In this document: positions 9,520-18,362 of the stretch, piece by piece
Numbering within the stretch: position 1 is the first letter of the stretch
Layout: each line of letters opens with the position of its first letter
Origin: Bin55 sp963664665
GTDB taxonomy: Bacteria > Pseudomonadota > Gammaproteobacteria > Pseudomonadales > Azotimanducaceae
Assembly: GCA_963664665.2 (NCBI GenBank)
Contig: CAXXMH010000002.1
Location: forward strand, 1-64,000
Length of the DNA stretch: 64,000 nt
Direction: 5' to 3'
The notes under the pieces: model-generated
What the model saw: only the letters and a program-made list of their open reading frames with translations
The model's database searches: none
What the model was told of the DNA's origin: nothing
Position numbers and translations under genes: made by a program

Positions 9520-10572
9520 ATGAAGGTAGCGTTACAGGGACGTGCTCAAGGCGCGCAACAATCACTCTATGAAGAAGCAGGAATTGAAATCGTCGACGGG
9601 CGATGTCAATCTGAGGAAGAGCTGATTGAACTCATCGGCGATGCCGATGGCGCCCAAGTAGGAATCATGCCGCTGACCTCAAGACGCGTGATGGAAGCGT
9701 GTCCGAATTTGAAGGTTGTAAGTCGGTTTGGCGTTGGCGTTGATTCAATCGATATTGACGCCGCGACAGAGCTAGGTGTGCTGGTTTGTAACGTCCCAGG
9801 CTCGAATACGACCGAAGTCGCAGATCACGCGGTGTCACTACTGTTGTCGCTTACGCGTCGACTTTATGACGCGATCAGCGCAACTCGCGAAGGCGCTTGG
9901 GCAGACAATCCGCGAGCGATGGGAACCTTTACGCCAACAATGCGACGGATGTCGGGGCATACGATGGGGATTGTTGGATTCGGAAATATTGGCCGAGCGT
10001 TTGCCACCCGAATTCGCGGGTTCGGCGTAAGCCGCATTCTTGCCTACGATCCTTATGTGAATCAGCTCGCAGCAGACTTATATGGTGTCTCGTTGGTAGA
10101 TTTTGAAACGCTGCTTGGCGAGTCTGACTTCATTACGATCCATTGTTCAGCGACCGACGAAACCACAGGCTTATTCAACGCGGACGCGTTCAAACGCATG
10201 AAATCGACGGCGTTGCTTGTGAACACTGCTCGAGGACCCATTGTCGATGAGGATGCACTTGCTGATGCGCTCGAGAGCGGCGAGATCGAATCTGCAGCGG
10301 TCGACGTTACGCGGGTTGAACCCCTTCCATCTAGCAGTCGATTACTCGCCTTACCGAATTGCTACGTTACGCCGCATGTTGCTGCGATGTCTGAGGTATT
10401 CGTCAGGGAAACTGCCGTCATGCAGGCCGAGAACATCATCCGTGTCCTTTCCGGAGAAAAGCCGCACGGATTGGCGAATCCTGAAGCGATCAAAACCATC
10501 GCTGTAATGCGGCATACAGACCCGGGAAGGTGGGCTGGATTCCCAGATTTCTCGACTGCTTTGCAGGTTTAA
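9520..10572 (+). CDS. D-isomer-specific 2-hydroxyacid dehydrogenase (phosphoglycerate dehydrogenase-like)
   Basis: A 350-residue NAD-dependent dehydrogenase. The Rossmann motif GFGNIGRAFA follows a family-typical KVVSRFGVGVDSIDID. NTARGPIVDEDAL holds the substrate-binding arginine, and TPHVAAMSE holds the catalytic-histidine region. The ATG at 9520 is chosen because AAGGAAAC stands just upstream and the protein then begins at the first beta strand; the frame stays open further upstream without homology. There is no C-terminal ACT domain, so it is a short-type enzyme. It could act in serine synthesis or on another 2-hydroxyacid such as glycolate-type substrates. Confidence 0.88.
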   Translation: MKVALQGRAQGAQQSLYEEAGIEIVDGRCQSEEELIELIGDADGAQVGIMPLTSRRVMEACPNLKVVSRFGVGVDSIDIDAATELGVLVCNVPGSNTTEVADHAVSLLLSLTRRLYDAISATREGAWADNPRAMGTFTPTMRRMSGHTMGIVGFGNIGRAFATRIRGFGVSRILAYDPYVNQLAADLYGVSLVDFETLLGESDFITIHCSATDETTGLFNADAFKRMKSTALLVNTARGPIVDEDALADALESGEIESAAVDVTRVEPLPSSSRLLALPNCYVTPHVAAMSEVFVRETAVMQAENIIRVLSGEKPHGLANPEAIKTIAVMRHTDPGRWAGFPDFSTALQV

Positions 10573-10575
10573 GCG

Positions 10576-10591
10576 CTTTGTTGCAACAAAG
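10576..10591. terminator. 16-base perfect palindrome in convergent gap
   Basis: CTTTGTTGCAACAAAG is a perfect palindrome lying in the 22-base gap between the stop codons of the dehydrogenase and the halogenase-like gene. As RNA it can fold as a six-pair stem with a TGCA loop on either strand. A bidirectional transcription terminator is the likeliest reading. Confidence 0.4.
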
Positions 10592-10594
10592 TTG

Positions 10595-12172
10595 CTAGTC
10601 GGATTCCCTTGATTGCTCGATGATGCCTTCAACGTAGAGCAATTGCAGGGTTGGTGAGAGAGAGGTTCTTACCGCCTCCGTGTCCCAGTCGCGACTGGCG
10701 AGAGCGACGCCCAGTTGTTGAGTTGTGCATGGGTTTGCTGTCGTGAGAGCTATTACGTCAGCGACGAATGGCGAGATTGGGATGTCGTCCAAGCCGTCCC
10801 TGCGGACAACCATACCTAGTTCGAATTCATCGCCCGCAAAGAGGGCGACTTCCTCGACGTTGAGATCGGTCGCAGTCGTAAATAGTGTGGAGTCAGACAG
10901 ATCCCCTAATGATGACTCCCGATTTCGACGATCAGTTTCGAGGTCATCGACCGCAGCCAGGAAGTTACCTGGTAGTACGCCGTGGGTTAGGGTTGTACGC
11001 TCGTAACCACTACTTGCTTGACCCGAGACGGCGCGTACGAAGGCGGCTCGAGGTGAGTATTGTTCTTCTCCGGTGATCTGACGGGTACGCCAAAAGTACG
11101 AATTCACCGATCGGTTAGAGCCATAGAACAGATGAGCTAATTCACGAAAGTGCCCGTAATGTTGTCGATATTGGCGTTCAAACGCTTCCGCTGCCGCAGT
11201 GGCTAACTCTGGCTTCCTAAGTGTTGTTGTGACTAGTGCAGCACCGATGGTCGCGCTATAGATTGCAAGGTGTACGCCAGTTGAGAACAGCGGGTCGATA
11301 AAACATGCGGCATCACCGATGAGGCAGTGCCGCGGTCCAGTGAAATGGTTTGCTTGATACGACCAGTCACGCGTCGCCGTGCACGGACCAAGCGCTGTTG
11401 CGTCTTCGAGAAACGAAGATGTGTGCGCAGACGATTCGAGCACCTCGTCGAACCAAGAATCGAGCGATTTCGTTCGGATCGACTCCATCGCGCTGTCCCG
11501 ATCGGCGACGACACCGACGCTTGAAACTTGATCCTTGAGCGGAATCTTCCATAACCATCCATCGGCGACTGATTCCACCAGGATATTCCCGGCCGCGTCG
11601 TCTGACATGTGAGTGCCACCACGGTAATAACGGTACGCTGCGAGATTTCGGAAGTTGTCGTCCCAGGTTTTAGCCTTCTGTTGATCGGCAATGAGCGCGT
11701 GTTGCCCGGTTGCGTCAATGACATACGACGACTCGGTTATCTCTCCATCGATTGTGATCCCAACGGCGTTGGGACCCTTAAAGCGCACGTTCTCAACACG
11801 CGTGTTCTCGCGGACGCGAACGCCACACTCGGCCGCGTGTTGTAGCAGTATCTGATCGAATTCGTCGCGATTAACTTGATAAGAATGCGGTTGCGCTTTG
11901 TTGGTCTCGCGAAAATACCAAGACCAGAGTTCGTGATTGGCTCCCCACGCCATCGTCGCGCCGTTCTTGATCGTAAAACCAGCCGCGCGTACTTTGTCCG
12001 CGGCTCCGCTTAATTCAAGTGCCTCGATTGTCGCGGGTAATAGTGATTCGCCGATGTGCGGTCGAGGGAAACGAGCCGCTTCAAATAGCTGAACCTCGAA
12101 TCCGCGTTGCGCTAACAGCGCGGCGATCGTACTCCCCGCAGGACCGCCACCGATGACGGCTATGCCGTCCAT
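10595..12172 (-). CDS. Flavin-dependent halogenase-like FAD oxidoreductase
   Basis: A 525-residue flavoprotein. The N-terminus has the FAD motif GGGPAGS and then GESLLPA, typical of halogenases and relatives. Residues 206-211 read WLWKIP, matching the halogenase signature WxWxIP that keeps the enzyme from acting as an ordinary monooxygenase. Residues 291-299 read FIDPLFSTG, fitting the second halogenase motif F-x2-P-x2-S-x-G. Lys69 (IKNGATMAWG) sits where the active-site lysine of phenol/pyrrole-type enzymes lies. An extra C-terminal part of about 110 residues looks like a winged-helix or PqqD-like domain. It is the last gene of a three-gene operon, six bases after the luciferase-like gene. 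No flavin reductase is adjacent. A non-halogenating relative remains possible. Confidence 0.75.
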   Translation of the reverse strand: MDGIAVIGGGPAGSTIAALLAQRGFEVQLFEAARFPRPHIGESLLPATIEALELSGAADKVRAAGFTIKNGATMAWGANHELWSWYFRETNKAQPHSYQVNRDEFDQILLQHAAECGVRVRENTRVENVRFKGPNAVGITIDGEITESSYVIDATGQHALIADQQKAKTWDDNFRNLAAYRYYRGGTHMSDDAAGNILVESVADGWLWKIPLKDQVSSVGVVADRDSAMESIRTKSLDSWFDEVLESSAHTSSFLEDATALGPCTATRDWSYQANHFTGPRHCLIGDAACFIDPLFSTGVHLAIYSATIGAALVTTTLRKPELATAAAEAFERQYRQHYGHFRELAHLFYGSNRSVNSYFWRTRQITGEEQYSPRAAFVRAVSGQASSGYERTTLTHGVLPGNFLAAVDDLETDRRNRESSLGDLSDSTLFTTATDLNVEEVALFAGDEFELGMVVRRDGLDDIPISPFVADVIALTTANPCTTQQLGVALASRDWDTEAVRTSLSPTLQLLYVEGIIEQSRESD

Positions 12173-12178
12173 GCTTAT

Positions 12179-13519
12179 CTAGGAGGAGTCTTGAGATTCC
12201 TCGGTTTGCACGGAGTCATCGCCGTTTTGAATCGGCTTATTGGTTCGGGGATCGACCTCGAAGGGACCTTTTAGGTCAAGTTCTTTCGCCATCTCACGCA
12301 CCGCAGGAATGACCTCGGATCCCATCAAGCGCAAGCTGCGCATCGAATCGTCATGCGACATCGCGCCATCACCGTCCCAAAAGAATATCGAACCCGGACG
12401 AAGTGTCTCAAGCACGTGGCGGACACGTGGGATTACCGTGTCGGGGGTACCCGAAATGATGCTGTATTTCTCAGTTTGATCGACATAGGTGTCTCGAGGG
12501 GCTTCGGTCTTTTTAGGTTCGACTTTCTTACCGGTTTTTGCCTCCTCCTCTTTGTGTTGGTCAGCACGACCACGTGACGCAGCAGCGGCGAAACTTCGCA
12601 TCGTCGGAAGGAGATTGTTCCGTTGTGTCAGGCCGGGTAAATTCTGGATGAAAGGTCGGACGGTACCTTGATTTCCTTCAAGAAACGGGTTGCTCGGTCC
12701 TTGAACAAATTTCCTCCCAACTTCGTCCGCTAGTTTCTCGTTTTCGTCGACGTGAACCTTGAATAGGTATCCACGGTGTTGGGTCCCGGTTTCGTAACCC
12801 TCTTCCTTCGCAACCTCGTTGTAGTACTCATACGACTCACGAGTTGGTTCAAGTTCGGTCGCGAGCATGACGTAGGGATATCGGTGCTTGGCTGCCCAAG
12901 CAACAGTATTCCGACTCATAACGCCAGGAATCCATATCGGAGGATGTGGATCTTGATAGGGTCGCGCCCACGGATTCACATACCGGAAGTGGTAGTGGTC
13001 GCCTTCCCAGCGATAGGGACCAGGTTCGGTCCATGCCTTAATGATGAAGTCGTGCGCTTCCTGAAATCGTTCCCAGTTGTACGGCGCTGCGGCATTGTGT
13101 GCGACGCTTTCGCGACCTGTACCACGTACCCAGCCGGTAACCAAACGGCCTCGACTGATCATGTCAATCTCGGCAAGTTCCTCTGCGAGGAATAGCGGAT
13201 CGTCCCAGATCGGCAGGATATTGCCAAGCAGAACGATCTTTGCGCGCTTTGTGATGCGAGCCAAAATCGCCGCTTCAAGATTCATGACTCCACCCATGCA
13301 AAAAGGCGTCGAGTGGTGTTCATTCAGCATCAAGCCGTCGAAACCCATTTCTTCTGCAAAGATCTTCTCATCGAGATAGCGGTTGTATAGATCCGCGCCA
13401 AGTCTCGGGTCGTAGCTTGCGTTTGACATGCTCAAATCGGTGAGACTGCGCCCGGTGGCACCGAAGTAACCGGATTTCTGATCCTGATAGGGTCGTTCCG
13501 TGAAATATCCTACGAACAT
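12179..13519 (-). CDS. Luciferase-like (LLM class) flavin-dependent monooxygenase
   Basis: A 446-residue TIM-barrel flavoprotein of the bacterial luciferase superfamily. Visible features are FAEEMGFDGLMLNEHHS (the EHH motif near the flavin), the strand-helix unit KIVLLGNILP, DMISRGRLVTGWVRGTG, and PPIWIPGVMS. It is longer than typical 330-380 residue members because of a lysine- and glutamate-rich insertion near residues 330-350 and a polar C-terminal tail. Expected role: oxygenation or oxidation of an organic substrate with reduced FMN supplied by a separate reductase. It sits two bases after the hydrolase-fold gene and six before the halogenase-like gene, so the three are surely co-transcribed. 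Confidence 0.88.
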   Translation of the reverse strand: MFVGYFTERPYQDQKSGYFGATGRSLTDLSMSNASYDPRLGADLYNRYLDEKIFAEEMGFDGLMLNEHHSTPFCMGGVMNLEAAILARITKRAKIVLLGNILPIWDDPLFLAEELAEIDMISRGRLVTGWVRGTGRESVAHNAAAPYNWERFQEAHDFIIKAWTEPGPYRWEGDHYHFRYVNPWARPYQDPHPPIWIPGVMSRNTVAWAAKHRYPYVMLATELEPTRESYEYYNEVAKEEGYETGTQHRGYLFKVHVDENEKLADEVGRKFVQGPSNPFLEGNQGTVRPFIQNLPGLTQRNNLLPTMRSFAAAASRGRADQHKEEEAKTGKKVEPKKTEAPRDTYVDQTEKYSIISGTPDTVIPRVRHVLETLRPGSIFFWDGDGAMSHDDSMRSLRLMGSEVIPAVREMAKELDLKGPFEVDPRTNKPIQNGDDSVQTEESQDSS

Positions 13520-13521
13520 GC

Positions 13522-14334
13522 CTAACCTCCGTGCGAAACTTCGTCTAGTCGAATGCCACAGTGCTCCGATACGAGTTTCTGTAACTCGTCGGGCACTTCA
13601 ATCTCGACTACATGACCAGCGTCTTTGACTATATGAATGTGAGAAATCGATAAAGCTTCTTGATACTGCTTGGCAACGTCGATCGGTACGACCTTGTCGT
13701 GCTCGCCCCAGATAAGAGTTGTGCGGATGGACACGTTCTTGAGCAGTTCACTGAGGCGTCGATTGAACATGTACGGCTTCCACGACACTCGCGCCGTCAT
13801 TTCCCGTGAATGGTCCCAAAGCTCACGCATCTCTTGGGGTGGTTCTTCACCGAAATGACTGACGAAGCTCTCCCGATCTCGAAAGCTCTCTTCGATGTAT
13901 TGATGATGCGAATACATCATTTGATCCATGATCTCGCCATCTCGCGGTTGGATTCCAACTGCTCCGACGAGTGCCAAACTTGACAAGGTTGTTTCATTCA
14001 TACAAGCGATTTCGGCGGCCACATAACCGCCGAAACCGAATCCGATGAGGTGATATGGTTCGTCTGTTACTCGATTTGCGAATTGCGAAACGAGAATCGC
14101 GACGTCTCTAACGGTGCGCGCCCACAACGGTCGTTCTGAACCTCCCCAACCGGGCATATCGGGGATAAGTACCGTGAACTCGGTGGCGAGTTTCTGATGA
14201 AGCTCAAGTACGCCAGGATTCCCCCAACTGTGGTGGAGACAGATCAACACGGGACCGGTGCCGCCGCAAAGATAGGAAATCTTGCCCGTTGACAATTCGA
14301 GTTCCGCGTGTGTGAACTGATCAGATTCAGCCAT
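13522..14334 (-). CDS. Alpha/beta-hydrolase fold protein lacking the nucleophile serine
   Basis: A 270-residue alpha/beta-hydrolase. Strand and loop landmarks are normal: LICLHHSWGN (oxyanion region), DMPGWGGSERP, acid loop GEHDKVVP and histidine loop DAGHVVEIE. The nucleophile elbow, however, reads GFGFGG at residues 98-103. Glycine (Gly100, codon 14035-14037) replaces the serine and phenylalanine replaces the preceding histidine of GHSxGG. It therefore cannot be a classical serine hydrolase, and may be a lyase, a cofactor-free oxygenase-like or binding protein. First gene of the operon with the luciferase-like and halogenase-like flavoproteins. Product and substrate unknown. Confidence 0.85.
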   Translation of the reverse strand: MAESDQFTHAELELSTGKISYLCGGTGPVLICLHHSWGNPGVLELHQKLATEFTVLIPDMPGWGGSERPLWARTVRDVAILVSQFANRVTDEPYHLIGFGFGGYVAAEIACMNETTLSSLALVGAVGIQPRDGEIMDQMMYSHHQYIEESFRDRESFVSHFGEEPPQEMRELWDHSREMTARVSWKPYMFNRRLSELLKNVSIRTTLIWGEHDKVVPIDVAKQYQEALSISHIHIVKDAGHVVEIEVPDELQKLVSEHCGIRLDEVSHGG

Positions 14335-14398
14335 GTGTTCTAGTCGTCTTGTACCATTGAATAAGCAGTCTTAGGAAGCATGAGACCAACGAGAATCA

Positions 14399-15904
14399 AT
14401 GTCACGTATTAGCCAAACGGACCTAACACAGAGTATTGCAGACGCGCTGCAATACACCTCTTACTATCACCCGCCCGATTTTATCAGCGCAATGCGTTCG
14501 GCATGGGAACGCGAGGAGTCACCTGCGGCGAAGGACGCACTTCGGCAGGTGTTGGTCAATTCCCGGATGTGCGCGCTTGGCAAACGACCAATCTGTCAAG
14601 ACACCGGGATCGTCATCGTATTTCTCGACATTGGCATGCGAGTTGAGTGGGCAGAGGACACTGATATCGAGGATGCCGTCAACGCTGGCGTACGGCGCGC
14701 ATTCCTGCATCCGACCAATCCGTTGCGGGGTTCAGTATTGACGGACCCAGACGGCGAACGTCGGAATACTGGCGACAACACGCCCGCGGTGATTCACATG
14801 CGAGTAGTACCGGGAGACAAAGTAAGCGTTGAGGTCGCAGCGAAGGGAGGTGGTAGTGAAGCGAAGGCAAGATTTGCTGTCTTGAATCCGTCCGACTCTG
14901 TCGTGGACTTCGTGATGAGTCAGGTACCGCTCATGGGCGCTGGTTGGTGTCCACCAGGTATCTTGAGTGTGGGTATCGGCGGTACGCCAGAGAAGGCTAT
15001 GTTGCTCGCGAAAGAAGCGATGATGGAGCCGATAAACATTCAAGATTTACAAACGCGCGGTCCTAGCGGACGCGCAGACGAACTTCGACTCGAGCTTTAC
15101 GATAAGGTCAACGCACTTGGCATCGGCGCGCAGGGGTTAGGCGGATTGACCACCGTTTTGGATGTCAAGGTCGCGGAATACCCAACACACGCGGCGAATA
15201 AACCCGTTGCGATCATTCCCAACTGCACGGCAACACGCCACGTCGGATTCGAACTTGATGGATCGGGGGTGGCGGAGTTTGTACCGCCGGACATGGGACT
15301 GTGGCCAGATATCGAATACTCCGCGAGCGCAGACGCAAGACATGTAGAACTGGCTTCAGTTACAAGAGAGCAAGTTCAGACATGGCGTGCCGGCGATACC
15401 TTGTTACTGTCTGGCAAAATGCTGACCGGTCGCGATGCCGCTCATAAACGATTGGTCGGGCTTCTCGAAAATGGCGAACCATTGCCTATCGACTTATCTA
15501 ACCGGTTTATTTATTACGTTGGACCAGTCGACGCTGTCGGGGACGAGGTCATTGGACCAGCAGGTCCTACCACAGCCACTCGTATGGATAAGTTCAGTGA
15601 CACGATGTTATCGAAGACTGGCTTACTCGGCATGATCGGCAAAGCAGAGCGCGGCGAAGCCACCATCGACGCAATAAAAAAACACGGCGGCGTATCACTG
15701 ATTGCGGTAGGTGGCGCAGCCTATCTAATATCTAAAGCCATCACTGATGCAAAAGTGATCGCATTCGAAGATCTGGAAATGGAAGCAATCCACGAGTTTG
15801 AAGTTAAGGACATGCCCGTTACCGTAGCGGTTGATTCACAAGGTGAATCGATACACAAGTCAGGTCCAAGACAATGGCAGAAGTTGGATCTCGTAAGTGC
15901 GTGA
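14399..15904 (+). CDS. fumA: Class I fumarate hydratase
   Basis: A 501-residue iron-sulfur fumarase of the FumA/FumB type that converts fumarate to malate in the TCA cycle. The three cluster cysteines appear in PICQDTG, AGWCPPGIL and IPNCTATRHV. Other family blocks are MRVVPGDKVSVEVAAKGGGSEAK-like and the C-terminal half with PAGPTTATRMDKF and GGAAYLISKAI. N-terminal alpha and C-terminal beta domains are fused in one chain, as in E. coli. ATG at 14399 gives a normal start. Its stop overlaps the start of the small cupin-like gene by eight bases, implying translational coupling. It is divergent from the hydrolase/luciferase/halogenase operon by 64 bases. Confidence 0.95.
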   Translation: MSRISQTDLTQSIADALQYTSYYHPPDFISAMRSAWEREESPAAKDALRQVLVNSRMCALGKRPICQDTGIVIVFLDIGMRVEWAEDTDIEDAVNAGVRRAFLHPTNPLRGSVLTDPDGERRNTGDNTPAVIHMRVVPGDKVSVEVAAKGGGSEAKARFAVLNPSDSVVDFVMSQVPLMGAGWCPPGILSVGIGGTPEKAMLLAKEAMMEPINIQDLQTRGPSGRADELRLELYDKVNALGIGAQGLGGLTTVLDVKVAEYPTHAANKPVAIIPNCTATRHVGFELDGSGVAEFVPPDMGLWPDIEYSASADARHVELASVTREQVQTWRAGDTLLLSGKMLTGRDAAHKRLVGLLENGEPLPIDLSNRFIYYVGPVDAVGDEVIGPAGPTTATRMDKFSDTMLSKTGLLGMIGKAERGEATIDAIKKHGGVSLIAVGGAAYLISKAITDAKVIAFEDLEMEAIHEFEVKDMPVTVAVDSQGESIHKSGPRQWQKLDLVSA

Positions 15905-16301
15905 CAACGTGATACGGGTGACCCGTTTCTATACCACGGAAGACGGCGGCTCTGCGTTTGACGAGGTCGAAATTCAAATGCAGCATGAAGCCAGAGATAA
16001 ATGGGGAAACCAGTTGCGAAATAGCGACGCGTTCGATTCGTCAGGTGTTCGGCTGTTTGAGGCACCAGAAGGTGCGTTTCAAGATTGGCACAATGCACCG
16101 CGTCGTCAACTTTGCATCATGATGTCGGGTGTTTGGGAAATCGGAACCACCGATGGCGAGCTTCGCCGTTGGGGCCCAGGCGAGGCATTTCTGCCTGATG
16201 ATGTTGACGGCACAGGGCACACAAGTCGAGTCGTCGAAGGACCCGTACTAATGGTGTTTATCCCATTAGCGGATGACACGCACATAGATTTTGGTGATTA
16301 G
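15897..16301 (+). CDS. Small cupin-like protein
   Basis: A 134-residue protein with a probable cupin beta-barrel. The pattern DWHNAPRRQLCIMMSGVWEI, then LRRWGPGEAFLPDD and GHTSRVV, resembles cupin motifs 1 and 2. Metal ligands are only partly conserved: one His in motif 1 and one in motif 2. The GTG start at 15897 overlaps the fumarase stop; a second GTG at 15909 is also possible. Function is unknown. Coupling to fumarase suggests expression with central metabolism, not a specific activity. Confidence 0.7.
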   Translation: MRDNVIRVTRFYTTEDGGSAFDEVEIQMQHEARDKWGNQLRNSDAFDSSGVRLFEAPEGAFQDWHNAPRRQLCIMMSGVWEIGTTDGELRRWGPGEAFLPDDVDGTGHTSRVVEGPVLMVFIPLADDTHIDFGD

Positions 16302-16319
16302 GACTCTCATCCCAAAATC
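16287..16319. terminator. Inverted repeat spanning convergent gene ends
   Basis: GATTTTGG at 16287-16294 and CCAAAATC at 16312-16319 form a perfect eight-base inverted repeat with a 17-base loop. It straddles the ends of the cupin-like gene and the acetoacetyl-CoA synthetase gene. A bidirectional terminator is plausible from position alone. Confidence 0.35.
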
Positions 16320-18237
16320 AGGTTTCTAGCGCTTCGTGCCCATTGAATTGCTCCAGACACTCTGGATTTTCGAGTGCTGTTGTGTTCTTCACCTCGCGTC
16401 CGTGGATGACTTCGCGTACAGCTAGTTCGGCGATCTTCCCTGAACGGGTTCTCGGAACGTCATGAACTTGCTCGATCTTCGCCGGGACGTGACGTGGCGA
16501 CGCGTTTGCACGAATCGCAGCACGAATGTCCTTACGGAGATATTTGTTTAAACGGAGACCCTCCGTTAACACAATAAAAAGCACGATTCGAGTGTCATTT
16601 TCCCATTCTTGACCGACGCAGACCGCATCGACTATGTCATCGAATTGTTCCAGCTGCCGATAGATTTCCGCTGTACCGATGCGCACGCCGCCGGGATTTA
16701 GCACTGCGTCGCTGCGGCCATGAATGACGTATCCTCCCGTATCGGAATTGACCTCAGCGAAGTCCCCATGCGCCCATGTATGTTTGAAACGCGCGAAATA
16801 GGCGTCGTGATATCTTGAGCCATCCGGGTCATTCCAGAATCCAATGGGCGCGCTTGGGAAAGACTCTGTGCAAACGAGCTCGCCTTTCTGGTCAAGTACC
16901 GTTTGTCCAGTGTCATCAAACACGGCCGTAGCCATGCCTAGTCCGGGACCTTGGATTTCTCCTCGGTAAACCTTCTCAATCGGATTGCCTAGAACAAAAC
17001 AGGAAATCAGATCGGTACCGCCGGATATAGAAGCTAGCCACACATCCTCCTTGAAATCTCGATACACGTAGTTGAACGATTCGTGTGACAAGGGGGATCC
17101 CGTTGTAAGAATGGTGCGCAACGAGCTCAACTCGTGGGTCTCTCTAGGTTTGACCTGCACGCGCTCAATACTTGCGACGTACTTTGCACCGACGCCAAAT
17201 GCAGTGATATTTTCAGCGTCGATCAGGTTAATGAGGGTATCTCGTCTAGGGAAAAATGGCGAGCCGTCATACAAAACGAGCGTACATCCTGTCGCTAATC
17301 CTGAGATCAGCCAGTTCCACATCATCCAACCAGTCGTGGTGAAGAAAAAGAGCACATCGTCACGATTCAAATCCACATGCAACTGATGTTCTTTCAGATG
17401 CTGAAGTAAGGTACCTCCAGCACCGTGGACGATGCACTTGGGTACCCCGGTCGTCCCGGATGAAAACATGATGTAGAGTGGGTGATTGAACGCTAGCGGC
17501 TCGAACGTCAAAGAAGCCAATTCGTTGCTATAGATCCGTTGAAAGTCGCACTTTTCACGATCCATTGAGCGAACTAGGACATGTTCAATGCTTGGGATAC
17601 GGGACACAAGCACCTGGACGTTTTCTGAAACTTCGTAGGTGCGGCCGTTATATTGGTAGTGATCTGTCGCTAATAACAGCTTCGGTTCGACTTGGCCGAA
17701 CCGATCACAAGCGCCTTCCACGCCGAAGTCCGGCGAGCAAGATGACCACGTCGCCCCGACGCTGGCAGCTGCCAACATCGCTACGACGGCATCCACGTTA
17801 TTCGGTAGCCAAGCGGCGATCCTGTCTCCTTTAGCGATCCCGAGCTGTCTCAATTCGGATGAAAACGCCGCGACTTGAACGTGTAATTGCTGATATGTGA
17901 CCTCGCGTCGAACGTTACTTTCATTGATCTCGATGAGTGCGGTTCGGTTATCGTCGAACTTGAGAAGATTCTCAGCGAAATTCAGGCTCGCATCGCTGAA
18001 CCACGTGCTGTCTTCGAACGGCTTGCTCTCAGTTAGAGTCTCCGTTCCTTGAGTACCGACGATTCCTGTGAAGTCCCATACCGCGCGCCAGAATTCCTCG
18101 CGGTTTTGGATCGACCATGTGTAGAGTTCTGGATACGCTGTAGGTAAGCCAAAACGTCTGGCAAATTCCACCATATTGGAGTTGGCGATCGCCTCAGCTG
18201 AAGGTTGCCAAAGTGGCGATTCACGTGTGAGCATCAC
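16318..18237 (-). CDS. aacS: Acetoacetyl-CoA synthetase
   Basis: A 639-residue adenylate-forming enzyme that activates acetoacetate to acetoacetyl-CoA with ATP and CoA. The P-loop-like motif SSGTTGVPK is followed by the acetoacetyl-CoA synthetase signatures TTTGWMMWNW and SGGTDLISCF, and by the C-terminal hinge HGRSDAVLNPGG. The catalytic lysine region near the end is RTRSGKIAE. Length fits the family (about 650). ATG at 18237 precedes the acetyl-CoA-synthetase-like N-terminal cap (FARRFGLPT). It is divergent from matB, so the two acyl-CoA-forming ligases share a 125-base promoter region. Confidence 0.92.
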   Translation of the reverse strand: MMLTRESPLWQPSAEAIANSNMVEFARRFGLPTAYPELYTWSIQNREEFWRAVWDFTGIVGTQGTETLTESKPFEDSTWFSDASLNFAENLLKFDDNRTALIEINESNVRREVTYQQLHVQVAAFSSELRQLGIAKGDRIAAWLPNNVDAVVAMLAAASVGATWSSCSPDFGVEGACDRFGQVEPKLLLATDHYQYNGRTYEVSENVQVLVSRIPSIEHVLVRSMDREKCDFQRIYSNELASLTFEPLAFNHPLYIMFSSGTTGVPKCIVHGAGGTLLQHLKEHQLHVDLNRDDVLFFFTTTGWMMWNWLISGLATGCTLVLYDGSPFFPRRDTLINLIDAENITAFGVGAKYVASIERVQVKPRETHELSSLRTILTTGSPLSHESFNYVYRDFKEDVWLASISGGTDLISCFVLGNPIEKVYRGEIQGPGLGMATAVFDDTGQTVLDQKGELVCTESFPSAPIGFWNDPDGSRYHDAYFARFKHTWAHGDFAEVNSDTGGYVIHGRSDAVLNPGGVRIGTAEIYRQLEQFDDIVDAVCVGQEWENDTRIVLFIVLTEGLRLNKYLRKDIRAAIRANASPRHVPAKIEQVHDVPRTRSGKIAELAVREVIHGREVKNTTALENPECLEQFNGHEALET

Positions 18238-18362
18238 TCTCTCTTCACTTAAGAAACACGTCTAAGATATTGATTCCGTTGCATTTTGAAACACTCTAAC
18301 AAGCAGCAGACTTGTGGCTGTGCGTAAACTAGTGACGCCTTTGTTGATGTTCCATTAGTACT

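Noticed and set aside
9116..9523. Open frame of 135 codons across the mazE promoter
   Set aside because: It overlaps mazE and its promoter, has no recognisable motif, and no ribosome site fits its start.
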